64,000 nucleotides of DNA. It comes from Actinobaculum massiliense. GTDB taxonomy: Bacteria > Actinomycetota > Actinomycetes > Actinomycetales > Actinomycetaceae. Of the stretch, positions 34,960 to 44,586 are shown piece by piece. Made by a program: the position numbers and the translations under genes. The DNA is taken from positions 815,896 to 879,895 of the forward strand of contig NZ_LN881717.1 of NCBI RefSeq assembly GCF_001457435.1. Reading direction: 5' to 3'. Numbering within the stretch: position 1 is the first letter of the stretch; each line of letters opens with the position of its first letter. The notes under the pieces were generated by a model. The model saw only the letters and a list, made by a program, of their open reading frames with translations, was not told the origin of the DNA and made no database searches.

Positions 34960-35865
34960 TTAGTAGTAGAGCAAGTAGTCAGGGGCGTTCGCGAAGGTGA
35001 GAGGTATATCCTTGCCATCCACATGCAATACCGCGTTGCGTTGCACCATCGACCCATTGCTTACCACCATTTCTGAGGTGATCGAGCCGGATGCTTTGTC
35101 GTACTCGAAATTGTCGTCGTAGCCCTTCACCAGGACTTTGTCGTTATAGAGCCTCACCCCACCGGAAATCGGCTCCATTTTTGAGTAAGAAACCGGACCA
35201 TCATAGGGCGGCATACCGGCGATAATTCCGCCCGCACGCTGTTCGCTCCCACGCTGCATAAGCGACATGCTCTTCGCAACGTTCCTATTCGCATCGTAGA
35301 AGACCAGCATGTCCTCGCTAAACGAAGGAACCGCTGCCCGCACCAAGACTGCCGTTACCGGAGTGTTTTCGATATTCGTGCGCGTCCACACCTCAATTCG
35401 GCATCGCGATTCTGGATAGCGAGGATCATCGCTGATGTAAAGATCAGCGCCCGCCGGCTTAGAAAACTGCATATTCGTATTGATCCCGGGGGAATGGGTC
35501 TCGATATCCCGGCAAAGATCAGGTACCTGGATTGGCCCAGCCATGAGCTCACTCATAGTGAGAGCGGGTTTCGCCAGGCCATTTTCGCGGCCGATAGGAG
35601 CGGAGGACGGCTGCGACGTCGTCGGCGAAACGCTTCCGCTCGGGGAGGACTCACCTTCCTCTCCTTCATTCGCCGACTCCGCGGCTCCCTCGCTTGGCAA
35701 CTGCGAGGCCGCCGGGGAAGAAGGCGTAGCGCCGGCTCCCGCGTCACTTCGCGCCGGCGAAATCACAAAGAACCAGACCAAGATCGCCGCGGCAATCAAA
35801 AGACAACTTCCCGCAACCACGTACATCGCGCTGTTTTTACGATCCTGCGCACCATTTCCAGCCAT
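34960..35865 (-). CDS. Membrane-anchored protein of unknown function
   Basis: 301 aa from ATG 35865 (GGGAG 8 nt upstream; a start at 35901 is possible). A short cytoplasmic N-terminus, one helix (AMYVVAGSCLLIAAAILVWF), an extracytoplasmic Ser/Pro/Glu-rich linker (about residues 45-105), then a roughly 190-residue domain with two cysteines (DLCRDI, SRCRIEVW), probably disulfide-bonded. DUF3558-like N-terminal pattern (C-x... RCRIEVW) is a weak resemblance only. Neighbours give no clue; transcribed alone. Confidence 0.8.
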   Translation of the reverse strand: MAGNGAQDRKNSAMYVVAGSCLLIAAAILVWFFVISPARSDAGAGATPSSPAASQLPSEGAAESANEGEEGESSPSGSVSPTTSQPSSAPIGRENGLAKPALTMSELMAGPIQVPDLCRDIETHSPGINTNMQFSKPAGADLYISDDPRYPESRCRIEVWTRTNIENTPVTAVLVRAAVPSFSEDMLVFYDANRNVAKSMSLMQRGSEQRAGGIIAGMPPYDGPVSYSKMEPISGGVRLYNDKVLVKGYDDNFEYDKASGSITSEMVVSNGSMVQRNAVLHVDGKDIPLTFANAPDYLLYY

Positions 35866-36044
35866 TCGAAGCGCTCCCTTCTCGCGTCCCTCGGCCGACA
35901 CTCAATTATTACCAGACCCCTCCGACACAAAAATTGAGCATCAGACAAGAGCTTGCGCTCCTGCCCGATGCTCAATCCCTTCCCGCAAAATTTACTTCCG
36001 CATGCGGCGCCTTTCTCTCCTACTGGCGATCGACGGCAGGCGTG

Positions 36045-36101
36045 CTACCCCTGGGGACGGATGATCAGCCCGTCCACAATGCTCCGCGTTCCTCCGTCCA
36101 T
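36045..36101 (-). other. 18-codon ORF repeating the amidase C-terminal end
   Basis: Starts 4 nt after the amidase stop: MDGGTRSIVDGLIIRPQG. Its end copies the amidase tail PLITRPQG, and the DNA matches at about 20 of 26 positions around CGTCC-CAGGGGTA. Reads as a small tandem duplication of the gene's 3' end; translation is unproven. Confidence 0.5.
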
Positions 36102-36105
36102 TGCG

Positions 36106-37683
36106 TTACCCCTGCGGACGGGTAATCAACGGCCAGGGATCTGCAATTTCGAGCACCCTGGCGATGCGGAGCAGTAGCGCTTCTTGGCCCGGCATCACCG
36201 CGCCAAAATGCACCCCGAAGGGCAGCTCAATCAGGTCGGCGTCGTCGTCGCGCGCCTCGACGCCCGCGGGAAGCACGCCGTCGGAATCGCTTTCCGCTCG
36301 GAACTCCCCCCGGCGGATCGGCTCGCGATGGAGCGGCACGGAAATCGCCGCGGGGCCGAAAATGTTCCACGAACTCGTCCAGGGCGTGTACTCGCACTGG
36401 CGCTCGAAATCGCGCGCGGGATCGTCGAGGAGCTCCATCCACCCCGGCTCGACCACCGGCTTGCCGAGCGACGGGGTGAGGATAACGTCGAAGTTCTTGA
36501 AGGCTTCGCCCAGCTGGCGCGCCACTTTTTGAACGCCAGCCTCCGCCGCCATGTAGTCCGCGACGCCGATGCTCTTGCCCGATTCGTGGAGCCAGCGGGT
36601 GAGCGGTTTGAGGTCGCCCAGGCGCTCCGGGGGGATCGGTATCGACGCCGCACCTCCCTGCCACACCGGCATGAACGTGGCCCATTCATTGGGGCCGATG
36701 GGGCGCGGAACGGGCTGTGTGACGGCGCCGAATTGGCGAAGAATCCCGACGGCGCGGTCCACCGCGTTCAAACAGCCCGGATGAATATTCGTATCAACGT
36801 TGAGTGGTTCGGTGAGGATGCCGACGCGCAGGCCCTCCAGGACGCGCGGACCCGGCTCCGACTCGGCGCGCAAGATCTGCAGATACGAGTATTCACGCGG
36901 GTAGGGGAAGTCATCGCCGGGGCGCACGCGGGCGATCACATCGAGGCCCGCCGCCACGTCCGCTACCGTGCGGGCGAGGATTCCGTCCGTTGCCAGGCCA
37001 ACTCCGGCGTTTCCGAACGGCCCGGGCGAGACGAGGCCGCGAGTGGGTTTGAAGCCGATAATTCCGCACGACGCCGCGGGAATACGGCAGGATCCTCCGC
37101 CGTCATTACCGTGTGCAATAGGCACAACCCCGCTGGCGACGGCGGCTGCCGCGCCGCCACTTGATCCACCGGCGGTGCGCCGCAAATCCCAGGGTGTGCG
37201 CGCCGGCGTCTTGCCCGCCGGTTCGGTATAGGCGGGAAATGCAAACTCGGGGACGTTGGTTTTGCCGATCGTGACGGTGCCCGCATCGAGAATATCCTGT
37301 GCCACGCCGTCGGTATGGTCGGCGATATTGCCGGCCATAATCGGGCTTCCAAATTCGAGCGGGAGGCCTTCAACGGCGGTGACGTCCTTAATGGGGAATG
37401 GAACCCCGAGGAGCGGGCGAGCATCTGGGCCAGCTTCGCGAGGGTTTTGCGCTGAAGCGCGCGTGGAGAGTTCCGCCCGGGCCGCCTCCGCCTGGCGCAG
37501 TGAAAGCTCTTCCGCATAGAAAGCAAAAGCCCCCACGGTTGCGCCCGGCCCGTGGGCGCGATCCAAGACCCTCTCGGTGTGCTCCACCGGATCGATCCGA
37601 CCCACCTTCATCTGCTCTGCCAGCTCCAGTGCTGACATATCGAGCGGATCTTTATTCCCGGGTTCAAACGCGCTTTCGATCAT
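36106..37683 (-). CDS. Amidase signature family hydrolase
   Basis: 525 aa. Ser-cisSer-Lys amidase: Lys in PFPIKDVTAV, cis-Ser and Ser in TAGGSSGGAAAAVASG and GGGSCRIPAASCGIIGFKPTRG. Closest in layout to broad amidases (AmiC/6-aminohexanoate type), distinct from GatA, because gatB/gatC are absent. Substrate cannot be told from sequence. Cytoplasmic, no signal peptide. Lies behind a strong terminator that separates it from clpB and is followed by a micro-ORF copying its tail. Confidence 0.92.
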   Translation of the reverse strand: MIESAFEPGNKDPLDMSALELAEQMKVGRIDPVEHTERVLDRAHGPGATVGAFAFYAEELSLRQAEAARAELSTRASAQNPREAGPDARPLLGVPFPIKDVTAVEGLPLEFGSPIMAGNIADHTDGVAQDILDAGTVTIGKTNVPEFAFPAYTEPAGKTPARTPWDLRRTAGGSSGGAAAAVASGVVPIAHGNDGGGSCRIPAASCGIIGFKPTRGLVSPGPFGNAGVGLATDGILARTVADVAAGLDVIARVRPGDDFPYPREYSYLQILRAESEPGPRVLEGLRVGILTEPLNVDTNIHPGCLNAVDRAVGILRQFGAVTQPVPRPIGPNEWATFMPVWQGGAASIPIPPERLGDLKPLTRWLHESGKSIGVADYMAAEAGVQKVARQLGEAFKNFDVILTPSLGKPVVEPGWMELLDDPARDFERQCEYTPWTSSWNIFGPAAISVPLHREPIRRGEFRAESDSDGVLPAGVEARDDDADLIELPFGVHFGAVMPGQEALLLRIARVLEIADPWPLITRPQG

Positions 37684-37715
37684 GCATTGAGCTTACCCGG
37701 CGTCGGCATGTAAAA

Positions 37716-37748
37716 GAGGGGCTGGGTTGCGTTGCAACCCAGCCCCTC
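37716..37748 (-). terminator. Terminator of clpB
   Basis: Perfect 15-bp stem GAGGGGCTGGGTTGC / GCAACCCAGCCCCTC with a 3-nt loop, followed on the minus strand by TTTTA; 74 nt below the clpB stop. Confidence 0.92.
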
Positions 37749-37822
37749 GGTCCGCTTAGGTAGCAGCCGGAGCACTTATGTAGCGGCCAGCCGCTGAGAT
37801 AGCGAACGCCCTACCCCTCTGA

Positions 37823-40588
37823 TTAGGCTTCGGTTTCCTCGCCGGCCGGAGCAGTTGACCCACCGTCGACTTCCTGGCCGTCCGGACCCTCATCGATAAC
37901 CGATACGCCGATTTTATCTGGCTTCACTGCGGTAACGCTCAAGCCGTGCTTACGCTGGCCGCCAGAGCCCGCGGTGCTCGAGTTGTCACTGGCTCCTTCG
38001 CTCGCGCCCGGTTCGGGCAGATCCACGCGCACGGTATCGCCGTCTTCCACGTGGCCGGCCAGGATCTCACGCGCCAGCTGATCGCCAATTTCGCGTTGGA
38101 TGAGGCGGCGTAGCGGGCGGGCACCGTATGCCGGATCGTAGCCGTCGAGCGTAAGGTACTCGCGCGCGGCCGGCGTGACATCCAGGTGAATTCGACGCTC
38201 AGCCAGGCGCCGCTCGAGTTGCGAAACTTGCAGATCCACGATCTGGCCAATTTGCTCCATCGAGAGCGGACGGAAGATCACGATATCGTCCAGACGATTA
38301 AGGAACTCGGGCTTGAAGTGCCCGCGCACCTCCGCCATCACTGCGTCGTCTTTCTGCTCGTCCGCCAGAGCCGGATTGGCTAGCGCTGCCGACCCAAGGT
38401 TGGAGGTCATAACCAGAATCGTATTGCGGAAGTCCACCGTGCGGCCTTGCCCGTCGGTGAGGCGTCCGTCGTCGAGCACCTGCAACAACACATCGAAGAC
38501 GTCCGGGTGAGCCTTCTCCACCTCGTCGAGCAGGATCACCGAATACGGGCGCCGCCGCACAGCCTCCGTGAGCTGGCCACCCTCCTCGTAACCGACGTAC
38601 CCCGGAGGCGAGCCAATCAGCCGGGAAACCGTGTGCTTTTCGGCGTACTCAGACATATCGATGCGAACCATCGCGCGCTCATCGTCAAATAGGAACTCCG
38701 CGAGAGCCTTCGCCAGTTCGGTTTTTCCAACGCCGGTGGGGCCAAGGAACATGAAGGACCCATCGGGCCGATTCGGATCCGCGACCCCCGCCCGCGAGCG
38801 GCGAACGGCGTCCGAAACGGTACGCACGGCCTGCTCTTGGCCAATAAGGCGCCTACCGATTTCCTCTTCCAGGTGGAGGAGCTTCTCGGTTTCACCCTGC
38901 AGGAGCTTGCCTACCGGTACGCCGGTCCACGCACCCACAACTTCCGCGATTTCCTCCGCGTCCACGCGCTCGGCCACCATGGGTTCATTCGAGCCCGCGG
39001 TTCCCGAGCTTGCGCCGGCACGCTCGGCTTCTTCAGCTTCTTCAATCTCGCGTTGCACGCGCGGGATATCGCTGTTTTGGAGCCGGCCCGCGTCCTCAAA
39101 CCGGCCATCACGGATTGCTAGTTCCAGCTGGGTGCGCAAATCATCGAGTTCCACGCGCAAATCGCCGACCCGGTTACGCCCCGCCTTTTCCGCTTCCCAA
39201 CGTCCATTGAGCGAGGCAAGTTCCTCACGCTTATCGGCCAGCTCGCCGCGAATTTCCTCCAATCGCTCCAAAGTGGCCGCGTCAGGATCTTCCATATCGG
39301 CGAGGTACGACTCCTCCATCGTCAAGCGGTCCACCTGGCGTTGCAGAGTATCGATTTCCTCGGGGGACGAATCGAGTTCCATACGCAGGCGCGAAGCGGC
39401 TTCATCAATAAGGTCAATCGCCTTGTCCGGTAGCTGGCGGCCGCTGATGTAGCGGTCCGATAGCTGGGCAGCTGCAACCAGTGCGCCGTCCGTAATCGTG
39501 ACCTTGTGGTGCGCCTCGTACTTCGGGGCGATGCCGCGCAAAATCGTCACGGTATCTTCCACCGAGGGCTCCCCCACATAGACCTGCTGGAAGCGCCGTT
39601 CGAGCGCGGGATCCGTCTCCACATGTTCGCGGTACTCGTCCAAGGTGGTGGCGCCAATCAGGCGCAGTTCGCCGCGGGCCAGCATCGGCTTAAGCATATT
39701 GCCCGCGTCCATCGCGCCTTCCGAACCACCTCCGGCACCCACAATGGTGTGGATTTCGTCGATGAACGTGACGATCTCGCCGTTCGCATCCTTGATTTCA
39801 TTGAGCACGGCCTTAAAGCGCTCCTCGAATTCGCCGCGATACTTTGCGCCCGCAACCATCGATGCCACATCGAGCTGTACGAGGCGCTTGCCGCGAAGCG
39901 ACTCGGGGACGTCTCCATCCACCATGCGCTGGGCTAGGCCTTCCACGATCGCAGTCTTTCCTACGCCAGGTTCGCCGATAAGCACCGGGTTATTCTTTGT
40001 GCGCCGAGAGAGCACCTGGATCACGCGGCGAATCTCCGAATCGCGGCCCACCACCGGATCCATCTTTCCTTCACGCGCGGTTTGCGTCAGGTCCTGCCCG
40101 TACTTTTCCAGGGCTTTAAACGTTCCCTCGGGGTCAGGCGAATCTACGTGCGCCGAGCCGCGGACGGTAGGGAGCGCAGCCGAAAGTGCCTCGTGCGTAG
40201 CACCCTCGTGTTGCAAAATCTCCCCCGCCTGCGATTGTGACTGGGCGATGGCAAGAAGCAGGTGCTCGGAAGATATATACGAATCACCAAGCGCGGTGGC
40301 TTCCTGGCCGGCCTGGGTCAAAACTTGCGCAAGCGTGCGCGCGGCTTGCGGGCTTTGCACCGATGATCCGCTCGTGGCCGGGAGCGCCGAGCGCGCACCA
40401 TTTACGCGATTACTAATTTTTGCGCGGTTAGCCCCCACCGCTTCGAGTAGAGCCACCGCCACTCCGCCGTCTTGCGTAAGCAGAGCCGAAAGCAAATGAA
40501 GCGGCTCCACCTGCGGATTGCCCGCTTCCGTCGCCAGACGCACCGCTTCCGCGAGCGCCTCCTGCGACTTCGTTGTGTACTTGTCCAT
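37823..40588 (-). CDS. clpB: ATP-dependent disaggregase ClpB
   Basis: 921 aa from ATG 40588 (GAAGGAG upstream). Hsp100 that rescues aggregated proteins with DnaK. N domain ([20 protein letters not shown]), NBD1 Walker [14 protein letters not shown] and Walker B TFIDEIHT, coiled-coil middle domain ([20 protein letters not shown]...), NBD2 Walker [14 protein letters not shown], sensor region [20 protein letters not shown], and C-terminal oligomerisation part. The tail after about residue 870 is longer than in E. coli, Ser/Gly/Asp-rich and acidic ([20 protein letters not shown]). The long in-frame upstream extension to 40828 is not part of ClpB. A HAIR operator upstream indicates HspR heat-shock repression. 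Confidence 0.97.
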   Translation of the reverse strand: MDKYTTKSQEALAEAVRLATEAGNPQVEPLHLLSALLTQDGGVAVALLEAVGANRAKISNRVNGARSALPATSGSSVQSPQAARTLAQVLTQAGQEATALGDSYISSEHLLLAIAQSQSQAGEILQHEGATHEALSAALPTVRGSAHVDSPDPEGTFKALEKYGQDLTQTAREGKMDPVVGRDSEIRRVIQVLSRRTKNNPVLIGEPGVGKTAIVEGLAQRMVDGDVPESLRGKRLVQLDVASMVAGAKYRGEFEERFKAVLNEIKDANGEIVTFIDEIHTIVGAGGGSEGAMDAGNMLKPMLARGELRLIGATTLDEYREHVETDPALERRFQQVYVGEPSVEDTVTILRGIAPKYEAHHKVTITDGALVAAAQLSDRYISGRQLPDKAIDLIDEAASRLRMELDSSPEEIDTLQRQVDRLTMEESYLADMEDPDAATLERLEEIRGELADKREELASLNGRWEAEKAGRNRVGDLRVELDDLRTQLELAIRDGRFEDAGRLQNSDIPRVQREIEEAEEAERAGASSGTAGSNEPMVAERVDAEEIAEVVGAWTGVPVGKLLQGETEKLLHLEEEIGRRLIGQEQAVRTVSDAVRRSRAGVADPNRPDGSFMFLGPTGVGKTELAKALAEFLFDDERAMVRIDMSEYAEKHTVSRLIGSPPGYVGYEEGGQLTEAVRRRPYSVILLDEVEKAHPDVFDVLLQVLDDGRLTDGQGRTVDFRNTILVMTSNLGSAALANPALADEQKDDAVMAEVRGHFKPEFLNRLDDIVIFRPLSMEQIGQIVDLQVSQLERRLAERRIHLDVTPAAREYLTLDGYDPAYGARPLRRLIQREIGDQLAREILAGHVEDGDTVRVDLPEPGASEGASDNSSTAGSGGQRKHGLSVTAVKPDKIGVSVIDEGPDGQEVDGGSTAPAGEETEA

Positions 40589-40660
40589 AAAATCTCCTTC
40601 ACAAGCCGGCCGCATCGAGGTGGCCGACCCTTTTGTATCCGCTCTATGAACGCCACTCAG

Positions 40661-40681
40661 GTTGAGTCTATTCCGCTCAAG
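40661..40681. promoter_or_regulatory. HAIR element (HspR operator)
   Basis: GTTGAGT-N7-GCTCAAG, one mismatch per half from the CTTGAGT-N7-ACTCAAG consensus, 73 nt upstream of clpB. An additional half-site TTGAGTT is at 40686-40692. HspR binds HAIR boxes in actinobacteria to repress dnaK and clpB. Confidence 0.9.
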
Positions 40682-40691
40682 TTTTTTGAGT

Positions 40692-40795
40692 TGGGCCACG
40701 GCTACTTCCACTCTGTACGCAGGGACGAAATGGCACCCAAGACATTGGACTATGGCTACTTCTCCTCCGCATCTAGGAGCGGAGCACACCCAAGA
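40692..40795 (-). repeat. Diverged 53/54-bp direct repeat upstream of clpB
   Basis: Unit 1 (40692-40742) and unit 2 (40746-40795) share GGCTACTTC near one end and CACCCAAGA at the other. On the minus strand both stay in one open frame that gives ESWVCSAPRCGGEVAIVQ and LGCHFVPAYRVEVAVAQ, each with cysteines and an EVA-V-Q end. No start codon with ribosome site was found, so coding is doubtful. Confidence 0.65.
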
Positions 40796-40857
40796 CTCTT
40801 GCATTCCCTCAAACCTGGTCCGGTGCACGGCCTCCCACCATGAGACGCAGTCAGCGG

Positions 40858-40969
40858 CTTCACTTCGGTGTGGGGATATGTGCAGATACCCGCATGGACG
40901 TGCACGTATATCCGCCGTGAAGTGGAGGGGCCGGCCGGAACCCTCCTCCCTGCGCGCTGAGGCCGGCCC
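40858..40969. repeat. Imperfect inverted repeats in the clpB-nei gap
   Basis: CTTCACTTCGG (40858-40868) through GGATATGTGCA faces TGCACGTATATCC and CCGTGAAGTGGAG (40901-40926), an imperfect hairpin with a 16-nt loop. Next to it GGGCCGGCC (40928-40936) pairs exactly with GGCCGGCCC (40961-40969). Together with the HAIR box and the 53-bp repeat these account for most of the 527-nt non-coding gap. Confidence 0.6.
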
Positions 40970-41115
40970 GATTCCTGCTTTATGAACCGATGCACGGCTG
41001 CGCTTGAGCTGGCCTTATGCAGGCGCGAGGCTCGGAGCGGGGTCAGACTGCTCGGCTAGGCGTCGGAGCAGGCAGGCCAGCTATACTCTGGAGCGTCTCC
41101 AAGGAACGGAAAGCA

Positions 41116-42243
41116 ATGCCTGAAGGTCACTCGATTCATCGCCACGCAAGAATCCTTACCGAGCTATATGCCGGGCGAATTGTACACACGTCTTCGCCGC
41201 AAGGGCGGTTCGATGCAGGTGCGCAATTGTTGGACGGCTTGGTAGCCGGCCGGGCTCAGGCATGGGGGAAGCATCTGCTCTGGCCTTTTCTTTCCCCCGC
41301 GCAGTTTGAGGAGCTCTGCGCAACCGGCGCCGACGAGGAATTTAGGGCAACCGATCCACGCCCAACAACCGGCCCCGGCCAGCCAAACAACCAAAGCCAA
41401 GCAACCGTCCCCGGCATGGTAGGCGAGTCAAATATCCCCTGCCGGGCATCCCGAGCGGGCGAAGAAAGCATTCGCCTTGGAGATGAGCGCGCCGTATGGC
41501 TCCAGATTCACCTTGGACTCTACGGAAAATGGGCCTTTGCCGGCGAGGCCGTGGAAGGGCTTGGCGGAGCGGGGATTCGTCTCGCACCGGCGGAAGACTC
41601 CGGAATGATGGCGGTTATGCGCCGCGCCACCGACCATGGGCGCGATATGACCACTTCTCTAGCCGATCCGAGCGGGGCGCAAGATCTCATTCCTACTGCC
41701 ACCACGCGCCTGCGGATCGAGGGGGAAGCGTCGGTCGCCCAACTCACTGGGCCGGCACAATGCAACATCCTCACCGGTGCAGAAGTTCTCGAAAAAATCG
41801 CCAACTTGGGCCCGGATCCCATTCGCAACGAGCCAGGAGACCGCAAGCGCTTTATTACCGCGGCGCGTGGGCGGAAAATCCCCGCCGGGCAAGCCGTAAT
41901 GGATCAGTCGGTAGTTGCCGGGCCTGGCAATATTTATCGCGCGGAATGCCTCTGGCACGTGGGAATCTCCCCGCACCGCGCCGCTGATCGAGTCTCGGCT
42001 AAACGCTGGGGTGAGCTATGGGATGACCTTTCCGCGTACATGAAAAAGGACATCGACACCGGAATCATCATCACGATTCCACCCGAGTACCAGCCCGATC
42101 CGATTCCAGACGACGACCCGGAGCTTTCTCGGTTTGTGGCGTACCACCGCACCGGTAAGCCGTGCGTGCGGTGTGGAGCGAAAATATCTGAGGCCAAAAT
42201 GGCCGGGCGACGTCTTTTCTGGTGCCCGAGCTGCCAGCGATAG
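41116..42243 (+). CDS. Fpg/Nei-family DNA glycosylase, enlarged (Nei2-like)
   Basis: 375 aa from ATG 41116 (AAGGAACGG upstream), giving the canonical N-terminus MPEGHSIHRHA in which Pro2 and Glu3 are catalytic. DNA-binding helix-two-turn-helix DQSVVAGPGNIYRAECLWH and C-terminal zinc finger CVRCGAKIS...FWCPSCQR (C-X2-C-X16-C-X2-C). Typical Nei2 is about 255-270 aa; here two inserts account for roughly 100 extra residues: a Pro/Gln/Asn-rich one after ATGADEEFRATDPRP and one after GMMAVMRRATDHGRD. Role: removal of oxidised pyrimidines in base excision repair. Confidence 0.92.
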   Translation: MPEGHSIHRHARILTELYAGRIVHTSSPQGRFDAGAQLLDGLVAGRAQAWGKHLLWPFLSPAQFEELCATGADEEFRATDPRPTTGPGQPNNQSQATVPGMVGESNIPCRASRAGEESIRLGDERAVWLQIHLGLYGKWAFAGEAVEGLGGAGIRLAPAEDSGMMAVMRRATDHGRDMTTSLADPSGAQDLIPTATTRLRIEGEASVAQLTGPAQCNILTGAEVLEKIANLGPDPIRNEPGDRKRFITAARGRKIPAGQAVMDQSVVAGPGNIYRAECLWHVGISPHRAADRVSAKRWGELWDDLSAYMKKDIDTGIIITIPPEYQPDPIPDDDPELSRFVAYHRTGKPCVRCGAKISEAKMAGRRLFWCPSCQR

Positions 42244-42415
42244 AGTCCCGACCGGGCCGTGGACGAGCACAGCATTGTATCTCACCCTTCCACCCCTCCG
42301 ACGCTATCCATCGCGCCGCGCCGACGCCATTCTGCCATCGCATTTTCACCTTCCCGCCTCTCGCCGGCATCACAGTTGGCGGCACGCATAATCGCGAGCG
42401 CGCTAACCTGGATGC

Positions 42416-42928
42416 ATGTCCAAGAAGAAGCACGCGGCGGGAGGAACGCCGGCGATTAACACGCTAGAAAAAGCCGGGATTCATTTCGAGGAGCTCGAGT
42501 ACGAGCACGCCGAGCACATGGAGCACGGTTACGCGCTCGACTCGGCTGAAGTGATGGGCCTGGATCCGGCCACGGTGTTCAAGACACTCATGACCACAGT
42601 CGATGGCAAACCTGTAGTCGCGGTGGTCCCCGCAACCGGGATGCTCAACTTGAAATCGCTCGCGAAAGCGGCCGGTGGCAAGAAAGCAGCGATGATGGCG
42701 CCGGAAGATGCAGAGCGGCGAACCGGGTACGTAACGGGCGGAATTTCGCCGCTGGGGCAGAAGATTGCTTCCCCCACCTTCATCGACGAGTCAGCACGCG
42801 AACTGGATACCATGCTTGTCTCGGGTGGCAAGCGAACGCTTTCCGTGCGGGTAAAACCTGACGATTTGGTAAAAATCGTCCCCAAAGGCGCCTTCGCGGC
42901 CATCGCAGATTTTTCGCGCCACTTCTAA
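42416..42928 (+). CDS. ybaK: Cys-tRNA(Pro) deacylase YbaK
   Basis: 170 aa, YbaK/EbsC trans-editing family. Lys in TVFKTLMT (catalytic), GKPVVAVVPATGMLNLKSLAKAAGGK, TGYVTGGISPLGQK and SGGKRTLSVRVKPDDLV are diagnostic. Clears tRNA(Pro) mischarged with cysteine. First ATG at 42416 with no strong ribosome site. Stand-alone. Confidence 0.95.
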   Translation: MSKKKHAAGGTPAINTLEKAGIHFEELEYEHAEHMEHGYALDSAEVMGLDPATVFKTLMTTVDGKPVVAVVPATGMLNLKSLAKAAGGKKAAMMAPEDAERRTGYVTGGISPLGQKIASPTFIDESARELDTMLVSGGKRTLSVRVKPDDLVKIVPKGAFAAIADFSRHF

Positions 42929-43114
42929 CTTTGCAGTCGCTTTAGGCGGGAAATTGCAGTTGTGTTAGGCAGAAAACCGCAGGTGCTCTCTTCGCAAACT
43001 CGTAATTGCGTCCAGCGGAAAATTGCCTCTGAGCTACGGCATCACGCAGTGGGCGAACTAGACTGGCCACAACGCAGGCCCGCGAACCACCCGCGGAGCC
43101 GATTGGAGGTAGCA

Positions 43115-43441
43115 ATGGCATTTTGGGGACGACGTACCGACTCGTCGCGACGCGGCTCGAGTGAGGAAGACGGCGTGGACGATGGCGCACCTGCACCCGG
43201 CGGTATCCCCGGATCGGGCGCGGTGCCTTCGAACGGTCCTGGCGATGCCTCACCGGCCGGCACTGAGTATTCCGCGCTCTACGGCAAGCATCGCGGGGAT
43301 CACCACGGAGGCTACGACTTCGGTGGGTATGTGCCCGGCGAAGATTACTTGCCGAAGAAGCGCCGCGAAGAGGCCATGCACGTCCTCTTCGGCGTGGCAC
43401 TCGTCGTGATGTTTGCACTCATCCTTTATTTCATTCTCTAG
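43115..43441 (+). CDS. Small tail-anchored membrane protein
   Basis: 108 aa from ATG 43115 (TTGGAGG upstream; the frame open from 42962 is not used). Hydrophilic, Gly/Ser/Asp-rich (DSSRRGSSEEDGVDDG), then TEYSALYGKHRGDHHGGYDF, and one C-terminal helix VLFGVALVVMFALILYFIL ending at the terminus. Function unknown; only a C-terminal membrane anchor is clear. Confidence 0.8.
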   Translation: MAFWGRRTDSSRRGSSEEDGVDDGAPAPGGIPGSGAVPSNGPGDASPAGTEYSALYGKHRGDHHGGYDFGGYVPGEDYLPKKRREEAMHVLFGVALVVMFALILYFIL

Positions 43442-43487
43442 CCCGCCGCGCGGGTTGTAGCTTCGTCGAAAGATTTTGCCCGTTGCC

Positions 43488-44570
43488 TCAGCGGCGCGGA
43501 CCGCGCTCGAGTTCGGCCGTGTCCACGTACCACGGTCCGTGGCGTAAATGGTCCATGCTGAGTTCTTCCGAAAAAATACGCGCTAGCTCCCGCGTTTCGG
43601 CGGAGCCGGTCAGACCGGTGGCCTCGGGGAGATCAACCTCGAGCGATGCCGCCAGCAAGCGCACAATATCCGCGGGCGTCCAGCCGAAACTAGCAAGCGC
43701 GCGCATGGTCACGGCGCCATCGCGCTTAGCCAACCGGCGCCCTTCCAAATTGAAGACCATCGGCACATGGAAATATTGCGGGGTGGCGAACCCCAGGAGG
43801 TGCTGCAAATGCACCTGGCGCGGAGTGGATGCCAGCAAATCCGCCCCGCGGGTCACCTCACGAATGTCTGCTTCAGCATCATCCACGACGGAGACGAAAT
43901 TATAGGAAAACGCGCCATCCCCGCGACGAATCACAAAGTCGTCCACCACGCCGATGTAGTTACCGAGAATTTCGTCCCGAATCTCCAGCTCACGCACACT
44001 TGAGCGTAGCCGCAAAGCCGGGCCGCGATTCATTCCGGCCAGCTTGGCTCGCCCTTGGGCGCGTTGTTCTCCGCTCAGATCACGGCAGGTGCCGGGATAA
44101 ACGCCCGGGGTGCCATTGGGCGCGCTCGCCGCCTCAGCAAGATCCTTGCGGGTGCAGTAGCACTCGTAGAGCAAACCCGCCTCACGGAGCCTTTCGAACT
44201 CGCACTCATAGAGATTCCCGCGTTCGCTTTGGTACTGCACCGGCTCATTCCAGGTAAGGCCAATAGCCGCCAGATCAGCCAGTTGAGAGCGGGCATATTC
44301 AGACCGTGAACGCTCGACGTCCAGGTCCTCAACGCGCATAACGAAACCGCGCCCGTGGCGCTGAGCAAACGCCCAGGCCAGCAAAGCCGTGCGCAGGTTT
44401 CCAAGGTGAAAATCCCCGGTGGGGCTCGGCGCATACCGTCCATTCCCGGCAACCAGCGAACCGCTCGGCGCATTTTCTCCCTGAAGCTCCGGCGCTTCGT
44501 CCGTATCACTCACGGCCCGCGTAGCCTCCTCGGCTATCTCACTCGCCGCCCGCATAGCCGCCTCGTCCAT
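43488..44570 (-). CDS. gluQ: Glutamyl-Q tRNA(Asp) synthetase
   Basis: 360 aa from ATG 44570, 16 nt below the pepC stop. GluRS catalytic core without anticodon-binding domain: GRYAPSPTGDFHLGNLRTALLAW (HLGN for HIGH), Zn site CYCTRKDL...YPGTCR, and LAKRDGA for KMSKS. Such proteins attach glutamate to queuosine-34 of tRNA(Asp). The first 45 residues are an acidic/Ala-rich extension (AASEIAEEATRAVSDTDEAP). Directly downstream of pepC paralogue 1. Confidence 0.93.
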   Translation of the reverse strand: MDEAAMRAASEIAEEATRAVSDTDEAPELQGENAPSGSLVAGNGRYAPSPTGDFHLGNLRTALLAWAFAQRHGRGFVMRVEDLDVERSRSEYARSQLADLAAIGLTWNEPVQYQSERGNLYECEFERLREAGLLYECYCTRKDLAEAASAPNGTPGVYPGTCRDLSGEQRAQGRAKLAGMNRGPALRLRSSVRELEIRDEILGNYIGVVDDFVIRRGDGAFSYNFVSVVDDAEADIREVTRGADLLASTPRQVHLQHLLGFATPQYFHVPMVFNLEGRRLAKRDGAVTMRALASFGWTPADIVRLLAASLEVDLPEATGLTGSAETRELARIFSEELSMDHLRHGPWYVDTAELERGPRR

Positions 44571-44586
44571 CTCGTTCACCGCCTCT

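Noticed and set aside
36184-37164. 326-aa plus-strand frame in the amidase gene
   Set aside because: Shadow; the minus strand carries the amidase signature.
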